Positions 25,562 to 39,954 of a stretch of DNA of 64,000 nt are shown here, piece after piece. The notes beneath the pieces are model-generated. The model worked only from the letters and a program-made list of their open reading frames with translations. It was not told where the DNA came from and ran no database searches. Source of the DNA: Myxococcales bacterium (GTDB lineage Bacteria > Myxococcota > Myxococcia > Myxococcales > Anaeromyxobacteraceae). Each line of letters opens with the position of its first letter. Positions within the stretch are counted from its first letter, which is position 1. The stretch lies in NCBI GenBank assembly GCA_021806645.1, contig JAJZQX010000017.1, positions 1 to 64,000 on the forward strand, written 5' to 3'. The position numbers were made by a program, and so were the translations under genes.

Positions 25562-25910
25562 GGGTCGCTCGTCGCGCCTGCGGCGCGCCCTCTCGCCTGC
25601 GGCGATTCCGCCTGGGCGAGCGGGACAGGGGCTGCGAGGCTCGCGCCCGTGCCGGCGCCGCCCCGTCTCTCGTGCGGCGCCTTCCGTTCGTGCCCGCGCG
25701 GGATGCACCGGAGCAGCGCACCTCAGCCGTGGCGTGCCCTCTCGCGTGCGCCTGCCATGACACGGGCGAAGTCGTGGGGTCGGCATCGAGGAGAGGCTCC
25801 CGGGAGCGGCGGGGCCCACCGGCCGGGGCGCGAGCCTCGCAGCCTCATCACGTTCGCGAGCTCGGAACCGCACTGGCGAGAGGGCGCGCCGCAGGCGCGA
25901 CGAGCGCCCC
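25562..25910. repeat. Long imperfect inverted repeat
   Basis: A perfect 32-bp inverted match joins 25566-25597 with 25875-25906 (core on the plus strand GCGCCTGCGGCGCGCCC). Further in, a second 19-bp match (core GGCTGCGAGGCTCGC) lies near 25634-25652 and, inverted, near 25819-25839, so each arm spans about 90 bp with a divergent middle. A third, direct partial copy (GCCCTCTCGC core) sits near 25732-25750. This looks like two opposed copies of a short interspersed element; no transposase is present. Confidence 0.75.
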
Positions 25911-26027
25911 CGGCCCGGTAGGGCCCCGGACGCGACCAAGGGAGCCGACGGGCGTAGGTGTACCACAGGCGCTCCTCGGGACCCGGGTCCGGGAAAGGCG
26001 GAGCGCGCTGCTCGCGTTTCTGGCCTT

Positions 26028-26047
26028 GCGCGGCCTGAAGGCCGCGC
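26028..26047 (-). terminator. GC hairpin downstream of ychF
   Basis: Perfect 8-bp stem GCGCGGCC / GGCCGCGC with loop TGAA, 16 bases past the ychF stop on the minus strand. There is no U-tract, so it may slow polymerase or protect the 3' end rather than act as a classical intrinsic terminator. It lies between convergent genes and could serve both. Confidence 0.45.
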
Positions 26048-26062
26048 GATTGGGCCGCGCTG

Positions 26063-27169
26063 CTAAACATTGAACCGGAAGTGCATGACGTCGCCGTCCT
26101 GCACCACGTACTCGCGCCCCTCGATCCGCAGCTTCCCCTTCTCGCGGCAGGCCGCCTCGGTCTTCAGCTCGAGCAGGTCCTCGACGCGGATCACCTCCGC
26201 CTTGATGAACCCCTTCTCGAAGTCGGTGTGGATGACGCCGGCCGCCCTGGGGGCGGTGTCGCCGCGGTGGACGGTCCAGGCGCGGCACTCGTCGCCACCC
26301 GAGGTGAAGTAGGTGATGAGGTGGAGCAGGTCGTAGCCGGCGCGCACCAGGCGGTTGAGGCCGGGCTCGGCCATCCCCATGCTGGCCAGGAACTCGGCCC
26401 GCTCGGCAGGCGGAAGCTCGACGAGCTCGGCCTCGACCTTGCCGCAGATGACGACCATGGGGGCGCCCTCCTCGTCGGCCAGCGCCTTCACCTGGGCGAC
26501 GTGCGGGTCGTCCGGGGCGAGCTCGGTGTCGTCCACGTTGGCGATGTAGAGGACCGGCTTGGCGGTGAGCAGCGACAGCTCCCTGGCCAGCGCCCTGGCC
26601 TCGGCGGAGATGGACTGGCGCCGGACCGGCGTGCCGACGTCTAGCCCCGCCTTGAGCAGGTCGAGCAGGACCAGCTCGGCCCGGGCCAGCTCGCCCGCCT
26701 TGCCGGCGCTCTTGGTGTTCTTCACCGTCCGCTCGCGCCGCTTCTCCACCGACTCTAGATCCTTCAGCATCAGCTCGGTCTCGACCACGTCGCGGTCGCT
26801 GGCCGGATCGACGCCGCCACCGACGTGGATCACGTCGTCGTCCACGAAGCAGCGGAGCACGTGGGCGATGGCGTCCACCTCGCGGATGGTGGCGAGGAAC
26901 TGGTTGCCCAGCCCCTCCCCCTTCGAGGCGCCGGCCACCAGCCCGGCGATGTCGATGAACTCGAGCGTGGTGGGGGTGGTCTTCTCCGGGCCGAAGAGGG
27001 CCGAGAGGGCGTCGAGCCGCTGGTCGGGCACCGGCACCACGCCGAGGTTCGGCTCGATGGTGCAGAACGGGTAGTTGGCCGCCGCCGCCTGGGCGGTGCC
27101 GAGCAGCGCGTTGAAGAGGGTGGACTTCCCCACGTTGGGGAGGCCGACGATGCCGATGCCGAGTGCCAT
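26063..27169 (-). CDS. ychF: Redox-regulated ATPase YchF (Obg family)
   Basis: 368 residues, the usual length. The G1 motif is 'GLPNVGKST' at 8-16 and G3 is 'DIAGLVAGAS'. The base-recognition loop reads 'NVDD' in place of NKxD, in keeping with the ATP preference of YchF. A helical insert and a C-terminal TGS domain ('VIRVEDLLELKTEAACREKG', 'VVQDGDVMHFRFNV') follow. It binds ribosomes and is linked to stress responses. It sits behind the F0 gene cluster, separated from it by an intrinsic terminator, so it probably has its own promoter in or near 27170-27190. Confidence 0.96.
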   Translation of the reverse strand: MALGIGIVGLPNVGKSTLFNALLGTAQAAAANYPFCTIEPNLGVVPVPDQRLDALSALFGPEKTTPTTLEFIDIAGLVAGASKGEGLGNQFLATIREVDAIAHVLRCFVDDDVIHVGGGVDPASDRDVVETELMLKDLESVEKRRERTVKNTKSAGKAGELARAELVLLDLLKAGLDVGTPVRRQSISAEARALARELSLLTAKPVLYIANVDDTELAPDDPHVAQVKALADEEGAPMVVICGKVEAELVELPPAERAEFLASMGMAEPGLNRLVRAGYDLLHLITYFTSGGDECRAWTVHRGDTAPRAAGVIHTDFEKGFIKAEVIRVEDLLELKTEAACREKGKLRIEGREYVVQDGDVMHFRFNV

Positions 27170-27190
27170 GGCTGCTTCCTTGGAAATGAA

Positions 27191-27226
27191 ACGGCCCCGG
27201 CGGACCTGGTTGGCCCGCCGGAGCCG
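27191..27226 (-). terminator. Intrinsic terminator after atpF
   Basis: Stem of 7 bp (CCGGCGG at 27197-27203 with CCGCCGG at 27215-27221) extended by 4 bp (CGGC/GCCG) across a 1-nt mismatch. Read on the minus strand it is followed by GTTTCATTTCC. Located 25-60 nt past the atpF stop, it probably ends the F0 transcript. Confidence 0.65.
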
Positions 27227-27250
27227 GCGATCCGGATCCCGCCGACGCGC

Positions 27251-27784
27251 CTAGGCGCGGCCGACGGGCAACTGCTTCAGGTAGTCCTCGACGAGCTGGC
27301 GCTGGGCCTTCTCGTCCAGGCTGGACTTCACCAGCCGGGACGCCGCGTCGATGGCGAGATCGGCGACCATGCCGCGGAGCTCGGCCACCGCCTTGGACTT
27401 CTCCTCGACGATCTGCTTCCGGGCGCCGGCCACCAGCTCGTCGGCCTCCTTGCGGGCCCTGGCCGTGAGCTGCTGGCGGAGCACCTCGACCTCCTGCTGG
27501 TTCCGCTTGGCGATCTCGGCCGCCTCGCGGGTGGCGTGGACCAGCGACTCCTTCTGCTCGGCCAGCATCCGCTCGGCCTCGGCCCGTTCCTGCTTGGCCG
27601 AGTCGATGGCTTCGCGGATGGTCTTCTCCCGCTCGTCGAGCAGCTTGACGATGGGACCCCAGGCGAACTTCCCCAGCACGAAGAGCAGGAGGAGGAAGGT
27701 GATGGCGGCCCAGAGGGTCAGGCCCGGGTTGATGTCTGCGATGCCGGCGGCGAGCACCGGTGTCACGTTGGTGAAGGAAGCCAT
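27251..27784 (-). CDS. atpF: ATP synthase F0 subunit b
   Basis: 177 residues. One N-terminal membrane helix ('LTLWAAITFLLLLFVLGKFAW', about 24-44) is followed by a long charged coiled coil (about 45-145, Glu/Ala/Lys/Arg-rich), the peripheral stalk that connects F0 to delta and alpha of F1. The C terminus 'LVEDYLKQLPVGRA' would contact subunit delta. A ribosome site AAGGAGAGG lies upstream. Only one b gene is seen; no b-prime. Its position at the end of the F0 genes, far from atpH, is discussed in the findings. Confidence 0.95.
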   Translation of the reverse strand: MASFTNVTPVLAAGIADINPGLTLWAAITFLLLLFVLGKFAWGPIVKLLDEREKTIREAIDSAKQERAEAERMLAEQKESLVHATREAAEIAKRNQQEVEVLRQQLTARARKEADELVAGARKQIVEEKSKAVAELRGMVADLAIDAASRLVKSSLDEKAQRQLVEDYLKQLPVGRA

Positions 27785-27829
27785 GGAGGGCTCCTCTCCT
27801 TCGTTGGGGCTCCGCGGAGGCGGAGCTGG

Positions 27830-28060
27830 TTACGGCTTGAGCGCCAGGAGCAGCGTCACGACGATGGCGAAGAGCGTGGCGCCTTCGATGAGGGCGGCCG
27901 CGATGATCATCGAGGTGCGGATGTCGCCGGCGGCGGTCGGCTGGCGGGCCGAGCCCTCCATGGCGGCGGCGGCGAGCTTGCCGATGCCGAGGCCGGCACC
28001 GATGACGGCGAGACCGGCACCGAAGCCGGCCGACAGGAAGGCGAGAGCGTTGGGACCCAT
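27830..28060 (-). CDS. atpE: ATP synthase F0 subunit c
   Basis: 76-residue hairpin of two membrane helices forming the rotor ring. Start is ATG 28060 (MGPNALAFL); an open frame reaching 28165 is only leader sequence. The polar loop 'ARQP' is typical. The ion-binding carboxylate is the Glu in 'AALIEGATLFAIV'. Helix 1 (GAGLAVIGAGLGIGKLAAAA) lacks the Gln and the EGAT motif lacks the Ser associated with sodium-binding rings, so proton coupling is likely. Confidence 0.95.
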   Translation of the reverse strand: MGPNALAFLSAGFGAGLAVIGAGLGIGKLAAAAMEGSARQPTAAGDIRTSMIIAAALIEGATLFAIVVTLLLALKP

Positions 28061-28183
28061 GGTGGTGTTTCTCCGTGCTGCACTGGGGCGGTGTTGGCCG
28101 GGCCGCCTGTTCCCGGGGCGCGTACCGCGCTCGACGACCCATGGCCCGGGAACCTTCCCGGCCACGTGTGAAGGGTGGTGCCG
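28061..28183. other. atpE-atpB spacer
   Basis: 123 bases between atpB stop and atpE start, longer than the other gaps in this operon. It may carry translation-control elements for the highly expressed c subunit, but I see no clean hairpin or promoter. Confidence 0.3.
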
Positions 28184-29230
28184 CTAGTGGTGCGCCTCGG
28201 CCTGCTCGTCGTGGCCATGGTGCGCCAGGCCCGAGCCGATGAAGAGCGCCGAGAGGAGCGTGAAGATGTAGGCCTGCACGAAGGCCACGAAGATCTCGAG
28301 CATGAAGATGGCCAGCGCCAGCGCCACCGAGACCGGGAAGACCCAGATCGAGATGGCGTAGATCAGGCCGAGCAGGGCGAGGATGACGAAGTGGCCCGCC
28401 ACCATGTTGGCGAAGAGACGGACGGTGAGGGCGAAGGGCTTGGTGAACAGGCCGAGGACCTCGACCGGCACCATGATGATCCAGAGCCCCCAGTGGACGC
28501 CGGCGGTCAGGTGCTTCAGGTAGCCGCCGATGCCCTGCGCCCTGATGGCCGCGTACTGCGTCACCAGGAAGGTGAGGACCGCCAGGCAGACCGTCACCGA
28601 GAGGTTGGCGGTGGCGGTGGCCGCGAAGGGCAGGAGGCCGAACAGGTTGACGAAGAGGATGAAGAAGAAGGCGGTCAGCAAGTAGGGGAGGAAGCGGCCG
28701 GCGTCGGCGGCGCCGATGTTGGGGATGGCGATCTCGTTGCGCACGAAGGCCACCAGCAGCTCGACGAAGTTGTAGAAGCCTCGCGGGACGATGGCCTTCC
28801 CGCGCAGCGCCGAGAAGACCACCAGCAGCAGGAGGGCCGACGCCAGCCACATCATGATGACGTGCTTGGTCGGGGTCATGTCGAGCCCGCCGAACTTGAG
28901 CGAGTCGCCGAAGGTCTCGCGCAGGTTCCACTCGCAGTTCCAGGCGAAGGCGCCGCCGCAGACGCCGGGGTACTCGATGACGTAGCCGTCCGAGACGTGG
29001 TGCATCATCACGCCGCCGAGGGACAGGTCGTGGCCGCCGTGGCCCCCGCCGTGCTCGCCGGGCGCGGCCTCGGCGTGCGCGGTCTCCCCTGGCGCGGCCT
29101 CCCCGTCCCCGCCTCCCGCGTGGGCGGCCTCGGTGGGCGCGGCGACCTCATGGGCGGCAGGGGCGGCCTGGCCGTCGTGCTGCGCCAGCGTGAGGCCGAG
29201 GGCTATGGAGACGAGCGTGGTGGCGATCAT
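28184..29230 (-). CDS. atpB: ATP synthase F0 subunit a, with His-rich extensions
   Basis: 348 residues, about 80 longer than E. coli AtpB. It forms the proton half-channels. The conserved core is at the C-terminal side: '[19 protein letters not shown]' contains the essential Arg ('LTVRLFANM') and '[20 protein letters not shown]' the last helix. The first 20 residues look like a cleavable signal. Residues about 20-70 are Ala/Gly/His/Glu-rich with repeated HGG and AHAE segments, and the C terminus is '[12 protein letters not shown]'. ATG 29230 overlaps the upstream stop as ATGA. Confidence 0.93.
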   Translation of the reverse strand: MIATTLVSIALGLTLAQHDGQAAPAAHEVAAPTEAAHAGGGDGEAAPGETAHAEAAPGEHGGGHGGHDLSLGGVMMHHVSDGYVIEYPGVCGGAFAWNCEWNLRETFGDSLKFGGLDMTPTKHVIMMWLASALLLLVVFSALRGKAIVPRGFYNFVELLVAFVRNEIAIPNIGAADAGRFLPYLLTAFFFILFVNLFGLLPFAATATANLSVTVCLAVLTFLVTQYAAIRAQGIGGYLKHLTAGVHWGLWIIMVPVEVLGLFTKPFALTVRLFANMVAGHFVILALLGLIYAISIWVFPVSVALALAIFMLEIFVAFVQAYIFTLLSALFIGSGLAHHGHDEQAEAHH

Positions 29231-29592
29231 GAGGGGGTCACCGTGCGGCGGAGCGAGTGCAGGTAGGCGGCCTCGAGGCCGGTCAGTACGAAGTAGGGGA
29301 CGAAGAAGGCGACGACGAAGGCCAGCACGCTCCAGCCGAAGCGGACCACCACCGCGGTGGCGCTGCCCACCAGGACCAGCCGGAGCAGGAAGAAGATCAC
29401 GAACACCAGGAGCGCGGCCTGCACCGGCTTCTTGGCGTCGGTGGCGGCGCGCCCCATGAGCAGCGTCGAGCCGACGCCCGTGGCGCCGGCCAGGATGGCG
29501 CCGAGCGGAGCGGCGACGTGGTCAGGCCCCGCGGCGAAGGCGACGGCCACGGAGGCGACGGCGACGAGGGCGGTGGTGAGCTGGAGCTTCAC
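29227..29592 (-). CDS. Small membrane protein, AtpI-like
   Basis: 121 residues from GTG 29592 in a GTGA overlap with atpZ. About four hydrophobic helices are visible ('[14 protein letters not shown]', '[16 protein letters not shown]', '[18 protein letters not shown]', '[21 protein letters not shown]'). Position between atpZ and atpB and the four-helix pattern fit the ATP synthase I chain family, which assists c-ring assembly or Mg uptake. The sequence is divergent, so the family is inferred mainly from context. Confidence 0.7.
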   Translation of the reverse strand: MKLQLTTALVAVASVAVAFAAGPDHVAAPLGAILAGATGVGSTLLMGRAATDAKKPVQAALLVFVIFFLLRLVLVGSATAVVVRFGWSVLAFVVAFFVPYFVLTGLEAAYLHSLRRTVTPS

Positions 29593-29858
29593 GGTTTCTT
29601 CTGGCTCCCGAGTACCGTCTTGAAGAAGCTGATGAAGCCACCCGTCATCCCGACGGCCACCCCGATCAGCGTGAGCCAGGGTGTCCGGTTGCCCAGCTTC
29701 TCGTCGGCGACGTGGCCGAGCCAGGTGAAGAGACCGACCGCGACCACCAGGCTGGTCGATGCTGCCGTGATCGGCCCCGCCTTGCGGTACGCCTCGGCGA
29801 GGCTCGAGAGCCGCTTCTCGTCCCGTTCCTGGCGCTCTCGATCGCCCGGCCCGTTCAT
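29589..29858 (-). CDS. atpZ: ATP synthase accessory protein AtpZ
   Basis: 89 residues from ATG 29858, with a strong ribosome site GGAGG 6-10 nt upstream. A charged N-terminal segment (ERQERDEKRLSSLAEAY) precedes two membrane helices ('TAASTSLVVAVGLFTWLGHVAD' and 'LTLIGVAVGMTGGFISFF'). This is the AtpZ pattern (short AtpI relative). It is the first gene of the F0 cluster, 162 nt downstream of the hemL stop side, so the operon promoter should lie in 29859-30020. Confidence 0.8.
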   Translation of the reverse strand: MNGPGDRERQERDEKRLSSLAEAYRKAGPITAASTSLVVAVGLFTWLGHVADEKLGNRTPWLTLIGVAVGMTGGFISFFKTVLGSQKKP

Positions 29859-30020
29859 CTCCGTCCTCCGCTCCCCTTGCTCCCGGACCCGGGTAAATCC
29901 CGTGAAACGTCCGGCGGTTCGGTGAGACGCAGGGCACGCCCCTATAGCAGGCAGCACCTCATCCGTCAACGGAGTCCCGCCCCTGGCGCGCTGGCCGCAC
30001 CTGGAGGACACAAGCTGCCG

Positions 30021-31316
30021 TCATACCTCGATCTTTGCCGCCGCGGCGAAGCCCAGTTTCGCGGCGCGGAGCGTCAGGTCGAGGTCGGCCTCGGAGTGGG
30101 CGGTGGAGAGGAAGGCCGACTCGAACTGGGAGGGCGGGAAGTAGACCCCGTTCTCCAGCAGGGCGTGGAAGAAGGCTCCGAACCGTTTCGTCGAGGCCAG
30201 CCGCGCGCTGGCGGCGTCGGTGACCGGCGTGGAGGTGAAGAAGACGGTGAGCATCGAGCCGACGCGGTTGAGCTGGACCGGCACCTTGGCCTCGGCGGCG
30301 GAGGCCAGCAGCCCGGCCGCCAGCGCGGTGCCCCTTGCCTCGAGCAGCGCGTAGGCGGCCGGCGTCATCAGCTTCAGGGTGGCCGTGCCGGCGGCCATCG
30401 CCATGGGGTTCCCGGAGAGGGTGCCGGCCTGGTAGATGGGCCCGGCCGGCGCCACCCGGTCCATCACCTCGGCGCGGCCGCCGAAGGCGCCGACCGGCAG
30501 GCCGCCGCCGATCACCTTGCCGAAGCAGACCAGGTCGGGCCTGAGGCCGTAGAGGCCGCAGGCACCGCCGGTCCCGAGCCGGAAGCCGGTCATCACCTCG
30601 TCCACGATGAAGAGCGCGCCGTAGTGCTTGCAGAGCGCCTGGATCGCCTCCAGGTAGCCCGGCCTGGGGACGATCACCCCCATGTTGCCGACCACCGGCT
30701 CGATGATCACCGCGGCGATGGTGGCGCCGTGCGCGGCGAAGAGCCGGGTGAGCGCCGGCAGGTCGTTGTAGGGCGCGGTGAGCGTGTGCCTGGCCACGTC
30801 GGCCGGGACGCCGGGCGAGTCGGGGAGGCCGAGCGTCTCCACGCCCGAGCCGGCCTTGACCAGCAGGGGATCGCCGGCGCCGTGGTAGCAGCCGTCGAAC
30901 TTGACCAGCTCGTCACGCCCGGTGAAGCCGCGGGCCACCCGGATGGCGGCGGTGGTGGCCTCGGTGCCGGACGAGCAGAAGCGCATCTTCTCGATCCACG
31001 GGGCCCGCTCGCGCACCAGCTCGGCCAGCTGGATCTCCTTGGGGCTGGGGGCGCCGAAGGAGGAACCCTCGCGCAGCGCCTCCTGCACCTCGCGCATCAC
31101 CTCGGGCGCGCAGTGGCCGGCTATGAGCGGCCCCCAGGAGAGGACGTAGTCCACGTAGTCGTTGCCGTCCACGTCGACGAGGTGAGCTCCACGGCCCCGC
31201 GCGATGAAGCGGGGCGTGCCGCCCACCCCCTTGAAGGCGCGGACCGGCGAGTTGACGCCGCCGGGGAAGAGGGTGTTGGCCCTGGCGAAGAGCTTCTCCG
31301 AGAGGTCGGTCTTCAT
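30021..31316 (-). CDS. hemL: Glutamate-1-semialdehyde 2,1-aminomutase
   Basis: 431 residues, family length. It converts glutamate-1-semialdehyde to 5-aminolevulinate, the C5-pathway entry to haem. The PLP lysine is in 'LVCFGKVIGGGLPVGAFGG'. Other signatures are 'PGGVNSPVRAFKGVGG' near the N terminus, 'VLSWGPLIAGH', 'GSEATTAAIRVARGFT'-like 'SSGTEATTAAIRVARGF' and 'LFIVDEVMTGFR' (PLP-ring Asp). ATG 31316 overlaps the TPR lipoprotein stop as ATGA, so it is translated after gyrA and that gene in one minus-strand run. Confidence 0.97.
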   Translation of the reverse strand: MKTDLSEKLFARANTLFPGGVNSPVRAFKGVGGTPRFIARGRGAHLVDVDGNDYVDYVLSWGPLIAGHCAPEVMREVQEALREGSSFGAPSPKEIQLAELVRERAPWIEKMRFCSSGTEATTAAIRVARGFTGRDELVKFDGCYHGAGDPLLVKAGSGVETLGLPDSPGVPADVARHTLTAPYNDLPALTRLFAAHGATIAAVIIEPVVGNMGVIVPRPGYLEAIQALCKHYGALFIVDEVMTGFRLGTGGACGLYGLRPDLVCFGKVIGGGLPVGAFGGRAEVMDRVAPAGPIYQAGTLSGNPMAMAAGTATLKLMTPAAYALLEARGTALAAGLLASAAEAKVPVQLNRVGSMLTVFFTSTPVTDAASARLASTKRFGAFFHALLENGVYFPPSQFESAFLSTAHSEADLDLTLRAAKLGFAAAAKIEV

Positions 31317-32205
31317 GGCGTGGTCTCGTGGTCGGGGGGCCTGGGACGTCCGTAGTCGAAGGCCTCGTTGCGGTTGCCGGGGGTGACGGTCCTGGCCGCC
31401 TCCTTGCGCCGGCGCACCGCCTCGATGTTGGTGAGGATGGCCTGGGGGTTGGGGTCGAGCGGCAGCGCCAGGGCGTAGAGCGCGAGGGCCCGGTCGAACT
31501 TGCCGGCCTGGGCGTAGAGGCCGGCCAGGCCCTCCCGGGCCCTCGCCACCAGCTCGGGCGCTGGCCGCCGGTCGATGAGTGCCTGGAAGGCGCGCAGCCC
31601 TTCGTCGTCGTGGTGGTCGAGGGCCCAGGCCTGCCCCGTGAGCAGCTGCGCCTCGTCGGCCTCGACGCTCTCCGGCCAGCGCTCGCGCACCGTGCGGGCC
31701 TCGGCGCGCGCCTGCTCGGCGTTGCCGAGCTCCAGGTACTCACGCGCCACCCGCAGCTGGAAGTGGGGGGCCTGCGGCGCGTCGCTGGAGGCGATGGCGG
31801 CGTACTGGGCGATGGCGGCCTGCCGGTCCTGGAAGCGGTCGCGGAAGATGTCCCCGATGATGGCGCGGGCCTCGAACGCCTCCGGGCTCCCGGGCTGCAG
31901 CGAGATGAGCCGGCGGTAGTAGGCGATGGCGGCGGCGTAGTCCCCCAGCTCCAGGTAGGCCACGTCGCCCGCGGCCCGCAGCGCCTTGAGCCGGACCGCC
32001 GCCTGAGAGCCGGGCAGCGGCCCCTCGCCGAGCGACCCCAGCAGCTTCTGGAGCTTGAGGAGCGCGGTCCGAGGCTGGCCGCGCTGGCGCAGCTGGGCCA
32101 CGGCGTCGATGGTCGCCTCGGGGGACGAGCACCCGGGGAGCGCGACGGCCAGGAGGGCGAGGACGAGGGCGGCGGCGCGCCGCCTGGTGCTGGCCAGCCG
32201 CGCCA

Positions 32206-32209
<4 letters not shown>
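31313..32209 (-). CDS. TPR lipoprotein
   Basis: 298 residues. The lipobox 'LLAVALPGC' gives lipidated Cys27. Helical repeats occupy most of the rest ('LRAAGDVAYLELGDYAAAIAYYRRLISLQPGSPEAFEA', 'FDRALALYALALPLDPN'), TPR-like and similar in style to BamD/YfgL-type accessory lipoproteins. Start is GTG 32209 (GTGA overlap with the gyrA stop) or the adjacent ATG 32206. Function unknown. Confidence 0.8.
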
Positions 32210-34854
<2,645 letters not shown>

Positions 34855-34916
34855 CGTGTCCGGGCTCTCTCGCGGGCTTCTCGGCGCGGCCGAAAGGGGT
34901 CCCGTGGCGTGCCCTG

Positions 34917-34945
34917 TTCATAGCCGATAAACCCAATTATCTCAA
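34917..34945 (-). promoter_or_regulatory. Sigma-70-type promoter of gyrA
   Basis: On the minus strand TTGAGA (34945-34940), 17-nt spacer, TATGAA (34922-34917), about 60 nt upstream of the gyrA ATG. The local sequence is notably AT-rich for this genome. It allows gyrA to be expressed independently of the F1 genes upstream. Confidence 0.6.
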
Positions 34946-34952
34946 GGCGGTT

Positions 34953-34970
34953 GGCCCGTTCGGGCGGGCC
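34953..34970 (-). terminator. Hairpin after atpC
   Basis: GGCCCG / CGGGCC stem with a 6-nt loop, about 22-39 nt past the atpC stop and just before the gyrA promoter. No U-run follows, so termination would be weak or factor-assisted. Confidence 0.35.
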
Positions 34971-34991
34971 CCGGGCGTGCCGGCCGGCGCG

Positions 34992-35390
34992 CTACGTCCC
35001 GGCGATGCCGATGCGGGCGGCGGCGCGGCGGACGCGGGCCTCCTCCTCGGCGTGGTTGCGGTCGTCCACGGTGAGCTTCTTCAGCTTCTCCCTCGCGTCG
35101 GCCAGCGCGAGCTGGGCGCGACCGACGTCGATGTCGGCCGCGGCCTCGGCGGTGTCGGCCAGCACGATCACCTTGTCGTCGGCCACCTGGAGGAAGCCGC
35201 CGCCGATGGCGAAGTGGTGCTCTCGCCCGCCCTCGACGTAGGTGAGCCGGCCGGGCTCGAGCGAGCTCATGAAGCTGGTGTGGCCGCGCCGGATGCCGAA
35301 GCCGCCCTGCACGCCGGGGGCCCGCACCTCGTCGCAGGTGACCGAGAGCACGCGCCGCTCCGGCGTGACGATGTCGAGGGTGAGCGCCAT
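34992..35390 (-). CDS. atpC: ATP synthase F1 subunit epsilon
   Basis: 132 residues. The N-terminal beta-barrel contains 'LTLDIVTPERRVLSVTCDEV' and 'GGFGIRRGHTSFMSSLEPG'; the C-terminal part is the regulatory helical hairpin ('LALADAREKLKKL', 'NHAEEEARVRRAAARIG'). It is part of the central stalk and inhibits ATP hydrolysis. It starts 3 nt after the atpD stop and ends the F1 operon. Confidence 0.95.
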   Translation of the reverse strand: MALTLDIVTPERRVLSVTCDEVRAPGVQGGFGIRRGHTSFMSSLEPGRLTYVEGGREHHFAIGGGFLQVADDKVIVLADTAEAAADIDVGRAQLALADAREKLKKLTVDDRNHAEEEARVRRAAARIGIAGT

Positions 35391-35393
35391 CGG

Positions 35394-36857
<1,464 letters not shown>

Positions 36858-37730
36858 CTACTTGAGCGCCTCGGCGCCGCCCACGATCTCCATGAGCTCC
36901 TTGGTGACGTAGGCCTGGCGCGCGCGGTTGTACTGGAGGGTGAGCGCCGCGATCATCTCCTCGGCGTTCTTGGTGGCCGACTCCATGGCGCTCATGCGAG
37001 CGCCATGTTCCGAGGCGGCTGATTCGAGGAGCGCCCGCCAGACCTGCATGGCGACGTGGCGCGGGAGGAGCTCCGCCAGCAGGGCCTCGCGGGAGGGCTC
37101 GTAGATGAAGTCGATGGCGGCCTCGGCCTCGACGGCCGGCGGCTGGAGCGGCAGGAACTGGACCACCACCGGCGTCTGGGCGATGGCGCTCTTGAACTCG
37201 TTGTAGCAGAGGAAGACCGCGTCCACCTCGCCGGCCAGGTAGCGCGTCACGAACTCCTGGCCGATGGCCTCGGCCTTCTCGTAGCTCAACCCCTGGTGAA
37301 CCCCGGGGAAGTCCTTGCGGGTGGCGAGCTTGCGGGCCTTGAGGAAGTCCTTGGCCTTGCGGCCGATGGTGCTCAGCTCGATCCGCTCGAACCGGTCGCC
37401 GTTCTCGGTGAGGAAGCGCTGGGTGCGGCGGATGATGTTGGAGTTGAAGCCGCCGGCCAGGCCGCGGTCGCTGGTGATGACCACCACCTCGGCCACGCGC
37501 GCCTCGCGCTGGGCCACCAGCGGGTGGACCGACTCCGGCTCCTCGGCGGCGGCTCGGGCGGCCACCAGGCCCAGCGCCTTGTCGAGCAGCTGCACGTACG
37601 GGCGCGTCTTCAGGACCGCGTCCTGCGCGCGGCGCAGCTTGGCCGCGGCCACCATCTTCATGGCCTTGGTGATCTGCCTCGTGCTCTTGACCGAGGTGAT
37701 CCGGTTGCGGATGTCGCGAAGGGAAGGCAC
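36858..37730 (-). CDS. atpG: ATP synthase F1 subunit gamma
   Basis: 290 residues starting at GTG 37730 (MPSLRDIRNRITSVKST). The N- and C-terminal helices ('RQITKAMKMVAAAKLRRAQ' and 'MSAMESATKNAEEMIAALTLQYNRARQA') form the rotating coiled coil in the alpha3beta3 core; the middle Rossmann-like part includes 'VVITSDRGLAGGFNSNI'. Conserved gamma signature near the C terminus is intact. It lies between atpA and atpD with a 40-nt gap to atpA. Confidence 0.97.
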   Translation of the reverse strand: MPSLRDIRNRITSVKSTRQITKAMKMVAAAKLRRAQDAVLKTRPYVQLLDKALGLVAARAAAEEPESVHPLVAQREARVAEVVVITSDRGLAGGFNSNIIRRTQRFLTENGDRFERIELSTIGRKAKDFLKARKLATRKDFPGVHQGLSYEKAEAIGQEFVTRYLAGEVDAVFLCYNEFKSAIAQTPVVVQFLPLQPPAVEAEAAIDFIYEPSREALLAELLPRHVAMQVWRALLESAASEHGARMSAMESATKNAEEMIAALTLQYNRARQAYVTKELMEIVGGAEALK

Positions 37731-37770
37731 GTGCGTCCTCGCTCGGACCGGGGTGAGTGGCGCCCCGGAC

Positions 37771-39297
<1,527 letters not shown>

Positions 39298-39335
39298 TGC
39301 GATCTGTCTCCGGGGGGATCCGAAAAAGAGTGGCG

Positions 39336-39875
39336 CTACTGCTTCAAGGTGCGGCGCAGGTCTTCGAGCTGGGTGCGGATCGAGCCGTCGTAGACCACGC
39401 TCCCGACCTGGGCGACCACGCCGCCTAGGATGGCCGGGTCCACGGCGCGCTCCACCAGCACCTTCTTCCGCGTGGCGGCCGAGAGCTTGGCGGCGATGGC
39501 GTCCGCGGCGGCGTCATCGAGCGGCACGGCGCTGGTCACCTTGGCGCGCAGCCGACCCAGCTCGGTGTCGGCCAGCTCGCGGAAGGCGGTCACGATGGCG
39601 GGGAGGCCGCCCAGTCGGTTCCGCTCGCCGAGCAGCTGCAGCAGCGAGGCCGGCTCGACGTCGAGCTGGAGCGCCCCGGCGAGCTTGGAGACCACGGCGG
39701 CGCGGTCCTCGCGCGGATAGGCCGGGTTGCGCAGGACCTCTCGCAGCTCCGGGGAGGCGTCTACGGCGCGCCCGAGGGCGAGGAGGCTGTCGGTCCAGGG
39801 CTCGATCCGGCCCTTCTCGACTGCGAGGCTGAAGAGCGCCTTGGCATAGCGGCGCGCGATGGAGCCAGGGATCAT
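39336..39875 (-). CDS. atpH: ATP synthase F1 subunit delta
   Basis: 179 residues. It links F1 to the b stalk. Start ATG 39875 gives '[22 protein letters not shown]', the usual start, with ACGGAG about 10 nt upstream; a GTG at 39896 would add 7 residues. The C-terminal domain includes '[19 protein letters not shown]' and the signature '[22 protein letters not shown]'. It is the first gene of the F1 operon, divergent from hsp20. Confidence 0.95.
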   Translation of the reverse strand: MIPGSIARRYAKALFSLAVEKGRIEPWTDSLLALGRAVDASPELREVLRNPAYPREDRAAVVSKLAGALQLDVEPASLLQLLGERNRLGGLPAIVTAFRELADTELGRLRAKVTSAVPLDDAAADAIAAKLSAATRKKVLVERAVDPAILGGVVAQVGSVVYDGSIRTQLEDLRRTLKQ

Positions 39876-39954
39876 AAGGGGAGCGCTCCGTAGCACGACG
39901 GCGGCGAACTGGTCAAGGACGATTGCCTCAATGTTACGAGCACTTGCAGCCGGT

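Larger units (their letters stand above)
25489..26062. other. Gene-free block between convergent pdxA and ychF
   Basis: 574 bases with no convincing coding region on either strand. Open frames here are Arg/Pro-rich and lack start sites or family motifs. It contains the long inverted repeat annotated separately and a GC hairpin at 26028-26047. Confidence 0.6.

Noticed and set aside
25848-28931. 1027-residue minus-strand open frame over ychF and F0 genes
   Set aside because: Shadow in another frame; real proteins ychF, atpF, atpE and atpB explain this region.
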